A stretch of 64,000 bases of DNA from Athalassotoga sp964433875 (GTDB lineage: Bacteria; Thermotogota; Thermotogae; Mesoaciditogales; Mesoaciditogaceae), in contig CAYSSO010000001.1 of the NCBI GenBank assembly GCA_964433875.1, forward strand, positions 1-64,000. The letters run 5' to 3'. Numbering within the stretch: position 1 is the first letter of the stretch; each line of letters opens with the position of its first letter. This document shows positions 18,338 to 26,857 of the stretch, piece after piece. Position numbers and translations under genes: made by a program. A model generated the notes under the pieces. That model had not been told where the DNA came from. It did no database searches and saw nothing but the letters and a program-made list of their open reading frames with translations.

Positions 18338-19381
18338 ATGAAAGCCTTTAACATAACTGAGTTGTTGATTGAAGCGTACAAAATGAATGCCTCGGATGTT
18401 CACTTGAGTGTCGACACACCGCCAGTCTTTAGGATTTACGGCGATCTTGTTCCGCAAGTAAAGTACGAGCCCTACAAATCCGAAGAATTATTGAAACTAA
18501 TAAGTGAACTTTTAAAGTCTGTCAACATTCCATTCAACAAAAAAGAAATTGATTTTTCCTTTGGGCTTGAAAATGTTGCGAGGGTAAGGGCAAATGTTTT
18601 TTTGGAAAGGGGAAATATAGCGGCAGCCTTCAGAATAATAACTTACAAGATAAGAAATTTCACAGAACTCGGCCTTCCTCCCATACTTTCTGAATTTGCA
18701 AACCACGCAAGCGGAATAGTTTTGATAGCCGGTCCTACGGGGTCTGGGAAATCAACGACTCTTGCTGCCATGATAGATAAAATAAACCAAGAAAGGCCCG
18801 TCCATATAATCACAATAGAAGACCCTATAGAATACATATTTCAGAACAAACAGGCCTTGATACATCAAAGGCAACTTGGAAATGACACCGATTCCTTTGC
18901 GGATGGCCTAAAATACGCTCTCAGGCAAGATCCGGATGTAATTCTCGTCGGAGAAATGAGAGACATCGAGACGATGAGACTCGCCTTAACCGCCGCAGAA
19001 ACAGGCCACCTTGTCTTTTCGACTATACACACTAATTCGGCCGGATCGGCACCAGAAAGGATAATAGACGTCTTTCCCGAACATCAGCAAAAGCAGATTG
19101 CAATCCAACTTTCAAACACCCTTGTTGGCATAGCATACCAGAGACTTTTGCCATCGGCAAATGGGAAAGGTTATGTTCCAATAGTCGAAATTCTCGTTGG
19201 AACAGTCGCCGTTAGAAACTTAATACGCGAAAATAAGTTGCATCAGATAGATTCGATGATAGAGACCGGAAGCAAATTTGGAATGATAACCTTTGATGAG
19301 GCTTTAAAGAGGGCGATATCTTTGAATAAAATAAAAAAGAACGATGCGATCCTTTACGCAAAGGATCCATCAAGTCTTTGA
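18338..19381 (+). CDS. pilT: Type IV pilus retraction ATPase PilT
   Basis: 347 residues, the standard PilT length. Walker A GPTGSGKST is at 132-140. The Asp-rich box (ITIEDPIEYIF), Walker B (PDVILVGEMRD) and the PilT hallmark AIRNLIRE-like segment (AVRNLIREN) follow. It depolymerises pili and powers twitching. The start ATG is preceded by GGAGGT. It is divergent from the PhoU-like train that contains pilB, so the two motors are separately transcribed. Confidence 0.95.
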   Translation: MKAFNITELLIEAYKMNASDVHLSVDTPPVFRIYGDLVPQVKYEPYKSEELLKLISELLKSVNIPFNKKEIDFSFGLENVARVRANVFLERGNIAAAFRIITYKIRNFTELGLPPILSEFANHASGIVLIAGPTGSGKSTTLAAMIDKINQERPVHIITIEDPIEYIFQNKQALIHQRQLGNDTDSFADGLKYALRQDPDVILVGEMRDIETMRLALTAAETGHLVFSTIHTNSAGSAPERIIDVFPEHQQKQIAIQLSNTLVGIAYQRLLPSANGKGYVPIVEILVGTVAVRNLIRENKLHQIDSMIETGSKFGMITFDEALKRAISLNKIKKNDAILYAKDPSSL

Positions 19382-19387
19382 AAAGGC

Positions 19388-20137
19388 TTAGCCGTACGTT
19401 CCGATAAGGTATTCTTCTGTCAACTTTTCCGCTGGATTGTTCAGGACCTTTTCGGCCTTTCCAAATTCAACGAGTCTGCCCATGTAAAAAAAGGCTACGT
19501 AATCGGCTATCCTCGCCGCCTGCTGTATGTTGTGCGTAACTATGACTATCGTTATATCTTTTTTTATATTCTTGAGCACATTCTCGATCTGTTTTGTCGC
19601 TATTGGATCCACGGCAGAGGTTGGTTCGTCGAGAAGCAGTATTTTAGGACTCACTGCGAGCGCTCTTGCAATGCAAAGCCTCTGTTGTTGACCCCCTGAA
19701 AGTTTGAAAGCATTTGCAAAAAGTCTATCTTTCACCTCTTCGTAAAGCGACGCTGCCATTAAGGAATGATTTACCTTTTCATCCAAAATCTTTTTGTCTT
19801 TGATGCCATTTATCTTAAGCCCAAAAACGACATTTTCGTATATCGACTTGGGAAATGGATTTGGCTTTTGAAAGACCATACCGATCTCTCTTCTTAATTC
19901 TTCGACGGGATAATCTCTTGTATCCCGCCCTTTAAAAAAGATATTTCCAGTTGAATAGAAATCATCGAACCTATCATTCATTCTATTTATCGTCCTTATA
20001 AAAGTTGATTTGCCGCAACCGGAAGGTCCCATTATCGCCACTATGGATTTTGATGGGATCTTGAGAGAAATGGAATCCAGTATTTTCTTTTGCCCGAAGT
20101 AAACGGATAAATCTTCAACCTTTAAATCTATATCCAT
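19388..20137 (-). CDS. pstB: Phosphate ABC transporter ATP-binding protein PstB
   Basis: 249 residues. Walker A GPSGCGKST is at 37-45, the signature LSGGQQQRLCIARAL follows, then Walker B ILLLDEPTSAVDP and the H-loop histidine (VTHNIQQA). The PstB marker 'FNRMN-like' IRTINRMNDRF after Walker A distinguishes it from other ABC ATPases. It ends pstSCAB, 12 bases after pstA, with GGAGGGG before the ATG. It converges on pilT with a 6-base gap and no clear hairpin between them. Confidence 0.96.
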   Translation of the reverse strand: MDIDLKVEDLSVYFGQKKILDSISLKIPSKSIVAIMGPSGCGKSTFIRTINRMNDRFDDFYSTGNIFFKGRDTRDYPVEELRREIGMVFQKPNPFPKSIYENVVFGLKINGIKDKKILDEKVNHSLMAASLYEEVKDRLFANAFKLSGGQQQRLCIARALAVSPKILLLDEPTSAVDPIATKQIENVLKNIKKDITIVIVTHNIQQAARIADYVAFFYMGRLVEFGKAEKVLNNPAEKLTEEYLIGTYG

Positions 20138-20149
20138 TTTAACCCCTCC

Positions 20150-21007
20150 TTAGATTTTTCTTTTTGCCGATCTGAAGATAACAACGGCGATATTCATAAA
20201 TGTGATCAATGCGATGAGAACAAAGGCTATACCATAGGCGAAGTTGGTACTCGCCTCTATATTGATACTTGTTGTCATAAGGCCATATATAGTGTAGGGA
20301 AGAGCCATGAATTGCTGATTTAACGCCGTTGGAAAATGTGCGAGATAAAGCGTCGCACCGGTAAAAAGTATTGGAGCGGTTTCACCCGCTATCCTTGCGC
20401 TTGCGAGAATAACACCCGTTAGCACTTTGGGAAGAGCAACCGGAAAAGCCACGAGCAAGGCACTCTGCCATCTTTTCGATCCAAGAGCAAATGCGCCCTC
20501 TCTTAACTCATTTGGGACATCGCGCATCGCATTTTCGGTTGCCATTATTATGATTGGAAGAGCAAGTATCGAAAGCGTAAGGGCAGAACTCAAAATTGAA
20601 AAGCCAAATCTAAAAAATACAACAAATACTGCCAAACCGAAAAGGCCATGAACCACGGAAGGGACTCCTGCAAGATTCGCGACCATCATTCTAAGAACGT
20701 TAAACAATTTACCCTTGCTTCTGTATTCAGAAAGATATATACCCGAAAGCGTACCTATAGGAACCGCAAAGGCAAGTCCAAGGCCGGTAACGATGAAAGT
20801 GCCCGCTATCGCAGGGCCTACCCCTCCATGTGGCATTCCTTTAAAATCGAAAGAAGTTATTGAGGTCAAAAATTTCCAGTTCAAAAGTCTAAATCCGTTG
20901 ATGAATATGATCGCAAAGATCGATCCCATTGCAATGAGAATTCCAACTGAAATGATAGATAAAATTAAAAAGGCGATCCGTTGCTTTAGCATACGACTTT
21001 TTATCAT
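20150..21007 (-). CDS. pstA: Phosphate ABC transporter permease PstA
   Basis: 285 residues with six predicted membrane helices and the ABC permease EAA-type loop (REGAFALGSKRWQSALLVAFPVALP). The PstA markers LNWKFLT near the N-terminus and GETAPILFTGA near the C-terminus are visible. It forms the inner-membrane channel with PstC. The ATG overlaps the pstC stop (ATGA). Confidence 0.95.
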   Translation of the reverse strand: MIKSRMLKQRIAFLILSIISVGILIAMGSIFAIIFINGFRLLNWKFLTSITSFDFKGMPHGGVGPAIAGTFIVTGLGLAFAVPIGTLSGIYLSEYRSKGKLFNVLRMMVANLAGVPSVVHGLFGLAVFVVFFRFGFSILSSALTLSILALPIIIMATENAMRDVPNELREGAFALGSKRWQSALLVAFPVALPKVLTGVILASARIAGETAPILFTGATLYLAHFPTALNQQFMALPYTIYGLMTTSINIEASTNFAYGIAFVLIALITFMNIAVVIFRSAKRKI

Positions 21008-21870
21008 TTCATCATCTGCCTTTCGTATCTGAGCCTTATCACTTCTCCAGCAACATTTATAATGAAGGTTATGATAAAAAGGATAGCCCCTATCCCAAAC
21101 AACGCGTAAAAATGAGGGGTTCCAACGGGTGTTTCTCCCATTTCCGCGGCTATCGTTGAAGAAAGAGTCCTTGCAGGTTGAAAGATACTTGAAGGAAAGA
21201 TCGCGGCATTTCCGGCAACCATAAGTACTATCATCGTTTCTCCAAAGATTCTTCCGAGAGAAAGCATCGTTATAGACGCAAAAGGACCTTTAAGACCAGG
21301 AATGATAACTCTTGTCAGAGTTTCGAATTCATTCGCTCCTAAAGCCTGGGCTCCTTCTTTCTGATCTGGAGAGAAGGAACTTATGAAATCTTCCATCATC
21401 GAGGCCGGCGTCGGTATTGTGATAAGCGAGAGCATTATGGCGGCATTTAAAATATTTTGGCCTGTATCCATGTTTAAAACATCTTGAAAGTAAGGCGCGA
21501 CTATGCTAAGGCCTATAAGACCAAGTATTACAGATGGGATGCTCGAAAAAATCTCCAAAAAACTTTTTAAGATGTAACGAAACTTTTTTGGAACGATATA
21601 CGTAATGAAGATCGCAAGAACAAAAGCCGAAGGAATAGTTATAAAGATTGCGAGCCCAGAAATCCATAAGGTCGCGTCCAAAAGAGGAAGGATGCCGTAA
21701 AATGGTGGAATAGAGGTCGGATACCACAAAGTACCAAAAAAGAAACCAACAGGCTCAACCGTTTCAAAAAGAGGTATCCAGTTGTAAAGCAAAAAGAAAG
21801 TGATCGCCACAATGATGGCGATCGAAGTTAAGCCAGATACGGAGATAAGGCGATCTATCGTACTTTTCAT
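21004..21870 (-). CDS. pstC: Phosphate ABC transporter permease PstC
   Basis: 288 residues with six membrane helices. The PstC-specific stretch GTLWYPTSIPPFYGILPL follows the first helix, and the EAA loop is EGAQALGANEFETLTRVIIPG. It partners PstA. It lies six bases after pstS, with GGGGAGA before the ATG. Confidence 0.95.
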   Translation of the reverse strand: MKSTIDRLISVSGLTSIAIIVAITFFLLYNWIPLFETVEPVGFFFGTLWYPTSIPPFYGILPLLDATLWISGLAIFITIPSAFVLAIFITYIVPKKFRYILKSFLEIFSSIPSVILGLIGLSIVAPYFQDVLNMDTGQNILNAAIMLSLITIPTPASMMEDFISSFSPDQKEGAQALGANEFETLTRVIIPGLKGPFASITMLSLGRIFGETMIVLMVAGNAAIFPSSIFQPARTLSSTIAAEMGETPVGTPHFYALFGIGAILFIITFIINVAGEVIRLRYERQMMK

Positions 21871-21876
21871 TCTCCC

Positions 21877-22695
21877 CTATTTCACCTCATAAATTGGCAC
21901 AAATCCAACCTCGGCAACTATCTTCTGTCCTGCCGGAGAGAGACCAAAGTTTATAAACTGAGCAATTACTCCCGAGGGTATACCGTTTGCTATCATGAAA
22001 AGTGGCCTTGCAAGTGGGTATGAACCTGAACGAGCGGCCTCAATATTTGCCTTCATACCGCTTATTGCCACCTCAGATATATCTGGACTGCTTTCAAGAT
22101 AGGCGAGTCCCACATATCCTATCGCTTTTTTGTTACCCGCAACGGATCTGACAACCTCGGCATTTGAAGCGACCGTTAAAGCACCTGGCTTGACCAATGC
22201 ACCCCTCATAACCTTTTCGGCCCATACTTCAAAGGTACCGGAACTGTTGTCTCTTGTTACAACCACAATCGGCATATCAAGGCCTCCAACCTGGGACCAA
22301 TTGGTTATCTTTCCATCGTATATCTGCTGGAGTTGATCGAGAGATAAATTTCTTACAGGATTGTTAGAATTGACTATCGGTGCTATAGCATCGTAAGAAA
22401 CTACTATTGGAAATGGAAAGAAGCCCTTTGAAATGGCTGATTTTATTTCGGTATCGCTCATCCATCTTGAAGAATCGGCGATATCAGCAAGGCCGTCGAG
22501 AAGGGCCTTTATGCCATTTCCAGAACCATTTCCAACGACTGAAATGTTGACGTCCGGATTGAGTTTCATAAAAGCCTGCGCCCACTGTTGGGCTATAGGA
22601 AGCACAGTTGTAGATCCGACAATTACGATCTTTGTCAACGCAAAAGCAGAAAAAGCAAGCATGGAAACTAAAAGCATGAGTAAAACCTTTTTCAT
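21877..22695 (-). CDS. pstS: Periplasmic phosphate-binding protein PstS
   Basis: 272 residues with a signal peptide (MKKVLLMLL..., cleavage likely after Ala19). The phosphate-contact motifs VGSTTVLPIAQQW, GNGSGNGI and RDNSSGTFEVW are all present, so it belongs to the PstS fold rather than a sulfate or molybdate binder. No lipobox cysteine is seen, so it should be a soluble periplasmic protein. The start is preceded by GGAGGG. The 190-base upstream region carries a TGTCATA-like half-site that may be a weak Pho box. Confidence 0.95.
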   Translation of the reverse strand: MKKVLLMLLVSMLAFSAFALTKIVIVGSTTVLPIAQQWAQAFMKLNPDVNISVVGNGSGNGIKALLDGLADIADSSRWMSDTEIKSAISKGFFPFPIVVSYDAIAPIVNSNNPVRNLSLDQLQQIYDGKITNWSQVGGLDMPIVVVTRDNSSGTFEVWAEKVMRGALVKPGALTVASNAEVVRSVAGNKKAIGYVGLAYLESSPDISEVAISGMKANIEAARSGSYPLARPLFMIANGIPSGVIAQFINFGLSPAGQKIVAEVGFVPIYEVK

Positions 22696-22867
22696 TTTGA
22701 AATCCCTCCTTTTTTATCTGATTCGATTCTAAGTCCAAAGTTTTATCCCAATTTTATCTGGATTTAAATTCTTTCAAAAATATGACAGAAGGTGGTTGGA
22801 GTCCAAATAAAATATGGACAAAATATCGTCGTAAATATGATGAAGTTTTAAAGTGGGAAAATAAAAT

Positions 22868-22887
22868 ATGATCACGCAAAGGATCAT
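22868..22887 (-). terminator. Weak hairpin at the end of the membrane-protein gene
   Basis: ATGATC and GATCAT arms with an 8-base loop overlap the stop codon of the next entry. On the minus strand an AT-rich tail (ATATTTTATTTT) follows. The stem is short, so termination is uncertain. Confidence 0.35.
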
Positions 22888-23516
22888 CAGACGTCAATCA
22901 TTTTTAACTTTTTTCGTGTCGAGGCCAATTTTTCTATCATAGACAACAAAATTAACCCTTCTCCGACTGCAAACATGTACCAATTGTAATTTAAAATCGG
23001 CCTTTTTACCGTTACAAAAGTCACAAAAATTACAACACCACCGCATAGGCCGATCAAAATTTGGACGAAATCGAAGTTTTCTTTCTTCAAAATCATGATA
23101 ACGCCATAAGATATAAAGGTCAAAGAAACTATGACCGGCGCAAGTACCGGGCCGAGCCATACGGTTGGTACGAGAAATAATATATCCCATGTCAGAATGG
23201 AAGGAGGCCAGTTCAAAAGTATTTTCAATCCAACATAATAAAAGATATCCCATACTCCAAAAAGATAAATGAAATAGTAAAACCTTCTGAATTTATCTTC
23301 TCCGGCAAGTGTTGCCACGACTACGAGCATCACTATCGTCATGATCTCACGAAACATCTCTATGTGAACTATATGGGATGGAATAGCCAGATGTACTCTA
23401 AAATCGTAAGGGTAATAGAGTTTTCTCAGATAAACCACAACGACAGATTCGAGAAAACCCATGGCAATGCCAAAAATAAATACAAACGCTAATCTTACAT
23501 TTTCTCTGTAATTCAT
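22887..23516 (-). CDS. Integral membrane protein of unknown function
   Basis: 209 residues with about six hydrophobic helices and a conserved-looking opening (GIAMGFLESVVVVYLRKLYYP), which I recall only from uncharacterised bacterial membrane proteins. The histidines near residues 49-53 (HIVHIEMFRE) and the motif YLFGVWDIFYYVGLK suggest a small-molecule or redox role, but nothing specific can be claimed. It is monocistronic. The promoter-like TGATATACT ends 11 bases before the ATG and no Shine-Dalgarno is seen, so the message may be leaderless. Confidence 0.7.
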   Translation of the reverse strand: MNYRENVRLAFVFIFGIAMGFLESVVVVYLRKLYYPYDFRVHLAIPSHIVHIEMFREIMTIVMLVVVATLAGEDKFRRFYYFIYLFGVWDIFYYVGLKILLNWPPSILTWDILFLVPTVWLGPVLAPVIVSLTFISYGVIMILKKENFDFVQILIGLCGGVVIFVTFVTVKRPILNYNWYMFAVGEGLILLSMIEKLASTRKKLKMIDV

Positions 23517-23559
23517 CAGAAATTAGTATATCACAATTCTCAACTCAACTTTGATTGTT

Positions 23560-24545
23560 TTAGTGTTTTTTGCGGATTGATTCCAATCTTTCTTTTTCTC
23601 TTACAATTTCACCGGTTTTTGGATTTACAACCTCGCATGCTCCGTTTATTATAGCCGTGGATATAACTCCCTTTGCCACCTTGGAACCTATGAAGTTTGG
23701 AGCGTCCAAATACCCCAATTTGACGGCCGAATCGTATGTTTGAGGATCTAAGAATGGATCTTCACTTTTCGAAAGTAGACTCATCGCATCCAAAAGAATC
23801 TTTGCCTCCGATGTTTTCTCTGACGGCTTCCACAAACTTTCTGTCACTTCTTCCATCTAATTCGTTGTACCACGAAAGCGGAATGGCAGCCCACGCATTA
23901 TTCACAGTTCTTTGAAGCAATTCGGCCATCTTTATCAAGTGGGTTGTGCCGGAATAAACTCTAATCAATGGGTAATTTCCTCTTCTCGTTGCGTTGTAAA
24001 TTTTTTCAAAGTCTTTTTCACTTCTTACCGGCACACCACCGGCACCATCCAAAGCGTTGTTCATCTTATCCGGTTCGAAGAAGAATTGCTGGGTGTTTTG
24101 ATCTGGAGCAAGAGATATGACGTCAACAGTTTTAGAATCAGATATCTTTTCTATTCCTTCAATGGTTTTTTCAAGCGAAGATAGACCGAAATGGTGCCTT
24201 ATCAAAGGATAGGGGTCATTTTCTTTTATTCTTTCTATAAGGTTTTGTGCTGGGATACGAGAAGTTTGTTTTTCATCTGTACCTTTAAGATATTTGATTA
24301 TTTCTCTTTGCCCTTCAGTAGAAAAGACCCTGTCAAAGAATTTGAATTCTCTTGCAACCTGTGCAACTGCTGGCGTTCCTCCGAAGATAAATTTCCTATT
24401 CTCAAGGCCGTATTTGGGAATCTCTTCTTCGATTTGTTTGAAAATTTTCCTCGCAACAGAAGGCGTTAGACGGTAACTCACGGCTATGATCGAGTATACC
24501 TGCAATATGTACGCAATTTTCAACCGCCGCTCCTACTATCTTCAT
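23560..24545 (-). pseudogene. Remnant of a B12-binding-domain/TIM-barrel protein with two internal deletions
   Basis: Three reading-frame pieces line up as one broken gene. From the ATG at 24545 a start (MKIVGAAVENCVHIAGIL) breaks off near 24490. A second frame resumes with SIIAVSYRLTPSVAR and runs through GTPAVAQVAREF and GAGGVPVRSE to WYNELDGRSDRKFVEAVREN, then goes out of frame near 23800. A third frame continues as SEAKILLDAM to the stop at 23560, ending IVREKERLESIRKKH. At both junctions the homologous text jumps in frame and appears to skip sequence. The architecture recalls an N-terminal B12-type Rossmann domain followed by a glutamate-mutase-E-like barrel; that assignment is from memory and moderate. 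The start is two bases after the opine dehydrogenase stop, so it was the third gene of an operon. Confidence 0.65.
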
Positions 24546-24547
24546 GA

Positions 24548-25122
24548 TCAATTGCCATTCGTAACATAGTCAATTATCTGCTGGACATCCATGCTCGCTA
24601 TTCCCATATCATTCAAGTCTCGTCCAAGAGAAATAACATCTATACCCAAAAGGTGACCTATGAGATTTGTCAAATTTTCAGTTATAGGCAACCCGATGCC
24701 GCACTTCCTCGCAAGATGGACAAATGGTACAAGGCCGTTGAGGGTATCCTCCACTATGTACCTGTGTTGTAATGTATCCGGTCCGAGTATTTTATGGTAA
24801 GCATGCGTGTTTTGCAACAATTTGTAAAGATTATCACCCTTCGAGCCATAAGTGTCAGAAAGCCAAACGTTGATAGGCTTTAGCCTTATTTTGAAATATT
24901 TTCCGAGAGTTATCCTTTCAGAATCTAATTTTTCAAGAAAGTTTGCGATTGAAGGTGTTATACCTTCTATGTAATGGGCATAAGTAAGCCCATTCTCTAT
25001 TCTTCCCACGTTAAAAAGGGTAGGAGCCGGGTGAAGTATGGCTCCATAATTGCTCAAAGAAGTGTAGAGTACGTTCGGATAAGTCTCGATTTGCGGAAAA
25101 ATGTTTTTTATACTGAACCAAT
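24548..25122 (-). pseudogene. C-terminal remnant of an opine (octopine/nopaline-type) dehydrogenase
   Basis: The open frame contains the catalytic C-terminal domain of the opine dehydrogenase family: SLSNYGAILHPAPTLFNVGRIE, then EGITPSIANFLEKLDSER, NVWLSDTYG and HRYIVEDTLNGLVPF. The NAD-binding N-terminal Rossmann domain (about 180 residues) is missing. Reading upstream, the homologous frame can be followed (SIKNIFPQIETYPN) to a stop at about 25122, right next to the GC-rich repeat at 25134-25217. The family joins an amino acid and a keto acid reductively using NAD(P)H. Without the nucleotide domain this copy cannot work. Confidence 0.75.
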
Positions 25123-25133
25123 TTCAAATTCCG

Positions 25134-25217
25134 AATCATCGCTGCGGCAGGTGCCCCCCTCGATGTCTGGTCCTCGCGCTGCTGCGGAGGCCATCTCGGA
25201 GGCATCTTGCCCTCCGC
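25134..25217 (-). repeat. GC-rich dispersed repeat, copy A (at a gene breakpoint)
   Basis: The minus strand reads GCGGAGGGCAAGATGCC and onward. It aligns without gaps to 32435-32518 (plus strand) over 84 bases with nine differences. Similarity extends further upstream (TTAAAAGYCGAATA.TCAT) to about 25246 with a 7-base indel. Internal inverted repeats GCGGAGG/CCTCCGC and GGCARG/CCTGCC could fold. GC is near 65% against a host background near 40%. One edge truncates the Ddl-like gene, the other the opine dehydrogenase. Confidence 0.85.
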
Positions 25218-25241
25218 TTAAAGTAAATGAGTATTCGGCTT

Positions 25242-26105
25242 TTAAGGTATAGTCATCTTTGGAAGATCGCTTGTTAACGGGTCAAGACCTGGCATAGAAT
25301 TGATTTCGATCACGTATGGCATCCCGTTGACTATTCTCATATCTATTCTTATGTAGTCACGCGCTTTGACGGCTTTAAATGATTTAACGGCAGTTTCACG
25401 AATGCGATCGCGTATCTTTTCATCTAAATTGGATGGGCATCTGTAAATAGTTTGGGCGCCGAAATCTTCTTTTACCCTTTGGCTGTAATACCTTTCTACG
25501 CCTTCTGGCAGATTAGAAAAATCTATTTCCAGTTCTGGCAGAACTATCAAATCATTCCCAAATCCGATGACTCCGACCGTAACCTCTGGGCCGTCCAAAA
25601 ATTGTTCTACCAGAAATGGCTCACCAAATTTTTCAAATCTATCAATAACACGTTCCCGAATTTCATCTGCATCGTAACACAAACTTTTGTCATCTATTCC
25701 TATGCCCGATCCTTCGGCAACAGGTTTTATTATCGCTGGTATCGGCAATTTACCGCTAAAGGTCTTCCCGTCAAATAAAATTCCATTTGGAGTTTTTATC
25801 CTGTAGGCTTTGAGAATTTGCTTGGCCGTGAATTTGTCCAAGCACAAATAATGGGTGTACGGTGGCGATCCTACATATTCGTTACCGAATATCTGGCACA
25901 ATGCAGCTATATCTCCCTGCAAAAAATCATTTCTTTTGCCTATCGCAAGGTTAAGAACAATGTCGCCTTTTATTAAAGACCGTGCCAGGTTATCAACCGG
26001 CACGATCTCTGTATCTGCCAATTTGTGCAATACATCGTAAACAGCATTAACACTACGAGATCTTTGAATGTCTGCAATTGAATCTTTAACTATTAAAAAT
26101 CTCAA
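25242..26105 (-). CDS. D-Ala-D-Ala ligase-like ATP-grasp protein, C-terminally truncated
   Basis: 287 residues of the Ddl-type ATP-grasp fold. CLDKFTAKQILKAYRI opens the central domain, followed by IIKPVAEGSGIGID (ATP phosphate loop) and EQFLDGPEVTVGVIG. The Mg-binding EINSMPGLDPLTSDLPKM comes near the end. Relatives continue about 20-30 residues past SDLPKM; here the frame stops after three more codons, inside the repeat element. The start is a TTG with TGATATAAT about 20 bases upstream. It would ligate an amino acid to another substrate, possibly acting with the opine dehydrogenase next door. It may be a pseudogene, although the metal ligands are intact. Confidence 0.65.
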   Translation of the reverse strand: MRFLIVKDSIADIQRSRSVNAVYDVLHKLADTEIVPVDNLARSLIKGDIVLNLAIGKRNDFLQGDIAALCQIFGNEYVGSPPYTHYLCLDKFTAKQILKAYRIKTPNGILFDGKTFSGKLPIPAIIKPVAEGSGIGIDDKSLCYDADEIRERVIDRFEKFGEPFLVEQFLDGPEVTVGVIGFGNDLIVLPELEIDFSNLPEGVERYYSQRVKEDFGAQTIYRCPSNLDEKIRDRIRETAVKSFKAVKARDYIRIDMRIVNGMPYVIEINSMPGLDPLTSDLPKMTIP

Positions 26106-26123
26106 CTTAACATCTCTGAAATT

Positions 26124-26132
26124 ATTATATCA
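26124..26132 (-). promoter_or_regulatory. Extended -10 promoter of the Ddl-like/opine operon
   Basis: On the minus strand GTGATATAAT lies about 20 bases before the TTG start at 26105. It matches the TG-N-TATAAT form used elsewhere in the window. No good -35 is seen. Confidence 0.5.
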
Positions 26133-26173
26133 CAATTATTCTATACATAATCTATTGATTGTGTCAAGTATTT

Positions 26174-26857
26174 TTATTTTTTCCCAACAATTACGCAAGT
26201 TATTCCAAAATTCAGAGGATCATACCTGACGTTTTTAAATCCGCTCTTTTCCAAAATGACTTTGAATTTTTCAAAGTCAAAATGCTCTATGCTCGATATG
26301 AGCCATTCGTAGGATTCTTTGTCTATAAAATGTCCCAAAAAACGGATTATATGAAAATAAAATTCGAAAAACATGCGCTGGTATTTCCTTTTGGGCAAAG
26401 CCATATCAATTATTACAAAGAAGCCGTTTGGTTTGAGTATTCTCATCAATTCGCTTGAAAAAACTTTTAGATCGTCAAAATTTCTTGTGCCGAACCCAAC
26501 ACTTACGGCATCAAAAAAGTTTTCTGGATATGGTATTTTCAACGCATCACCGCGCATAACACTTATTTTTTTATTTCCGAATTTTTTCTTCGCGATCTCT
26601 ATCATTTCCTCATTCATGTCCATCGCGTACAATTCGATTTTTTTGTTTGCATTTTGGGCCGAATTGTAAATAGCAAGCGCTAAATCTCCGGTACCCGTCG
26701 CTATATCCAAAACCTTTGAATTTTGCCCGATACCTTCGACAACCATTTTGGCCGCGATCTTTCTCCATCTTATATCGATGCCAAAACTCATGATTCTGTT
26801 CATCATGTCATAACTTTTGTGTATTTTCGAAAAGATGGAGTTTATTCTTTCGCTCAC
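26174..26857 (-). CDS. menG: Menaquinone/ubiquinone biosynthesis C-methyltransferase
   Basis: About 227 residues of class I SAM methyltransferase. The UbiE/MenG signature begins with FSKIHKSYDMMNRIMSFGIDIRWR. The SAM loop is VLDIATGTGDLA. The second family motif GFGTRNFDD and a motif near LMRILKPNG follow. It methylates demethylmenaquinol, the last step of menaquinone synthesis. I prefer the GTG at 26857, which overlaps the preceding stop as GTGA, over a start at 26902 that would overlap by 49 bases. Its coupling to a cytochrome b6-like gene pair argues that the cell makes a quinone used by that complex. Other men genes are not in the window. Confidence 0.85.
   Translation of the reverse strand: MSERINSIFSKIHKSYDMMNRIMSFGIDIRWRKIAAKMVVEGIGQNSKVLDIATGTGDLALAIYNSAQNANKKIELYAMDMNEEMIEIAKKKFGNKKISVMRGDALKIPYPENFFDAVSVGFGTRNFDDLKVFSSELMRILKPNGFFVIIDMALPKRKYQRMFFEFYFHIIRFLGHFIDKESYEWLISSIEHFDFEKFKVILEKSGFKNVRYDPLNFGITCVIVGKK

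Noticed and set aside
22740..22800. Pho box upstream of pstS
   Set aside because: Only one TGTCATA-like half is visible and no properly spaced second half follows, so it is mentioned with pstS but not claimed as a site.
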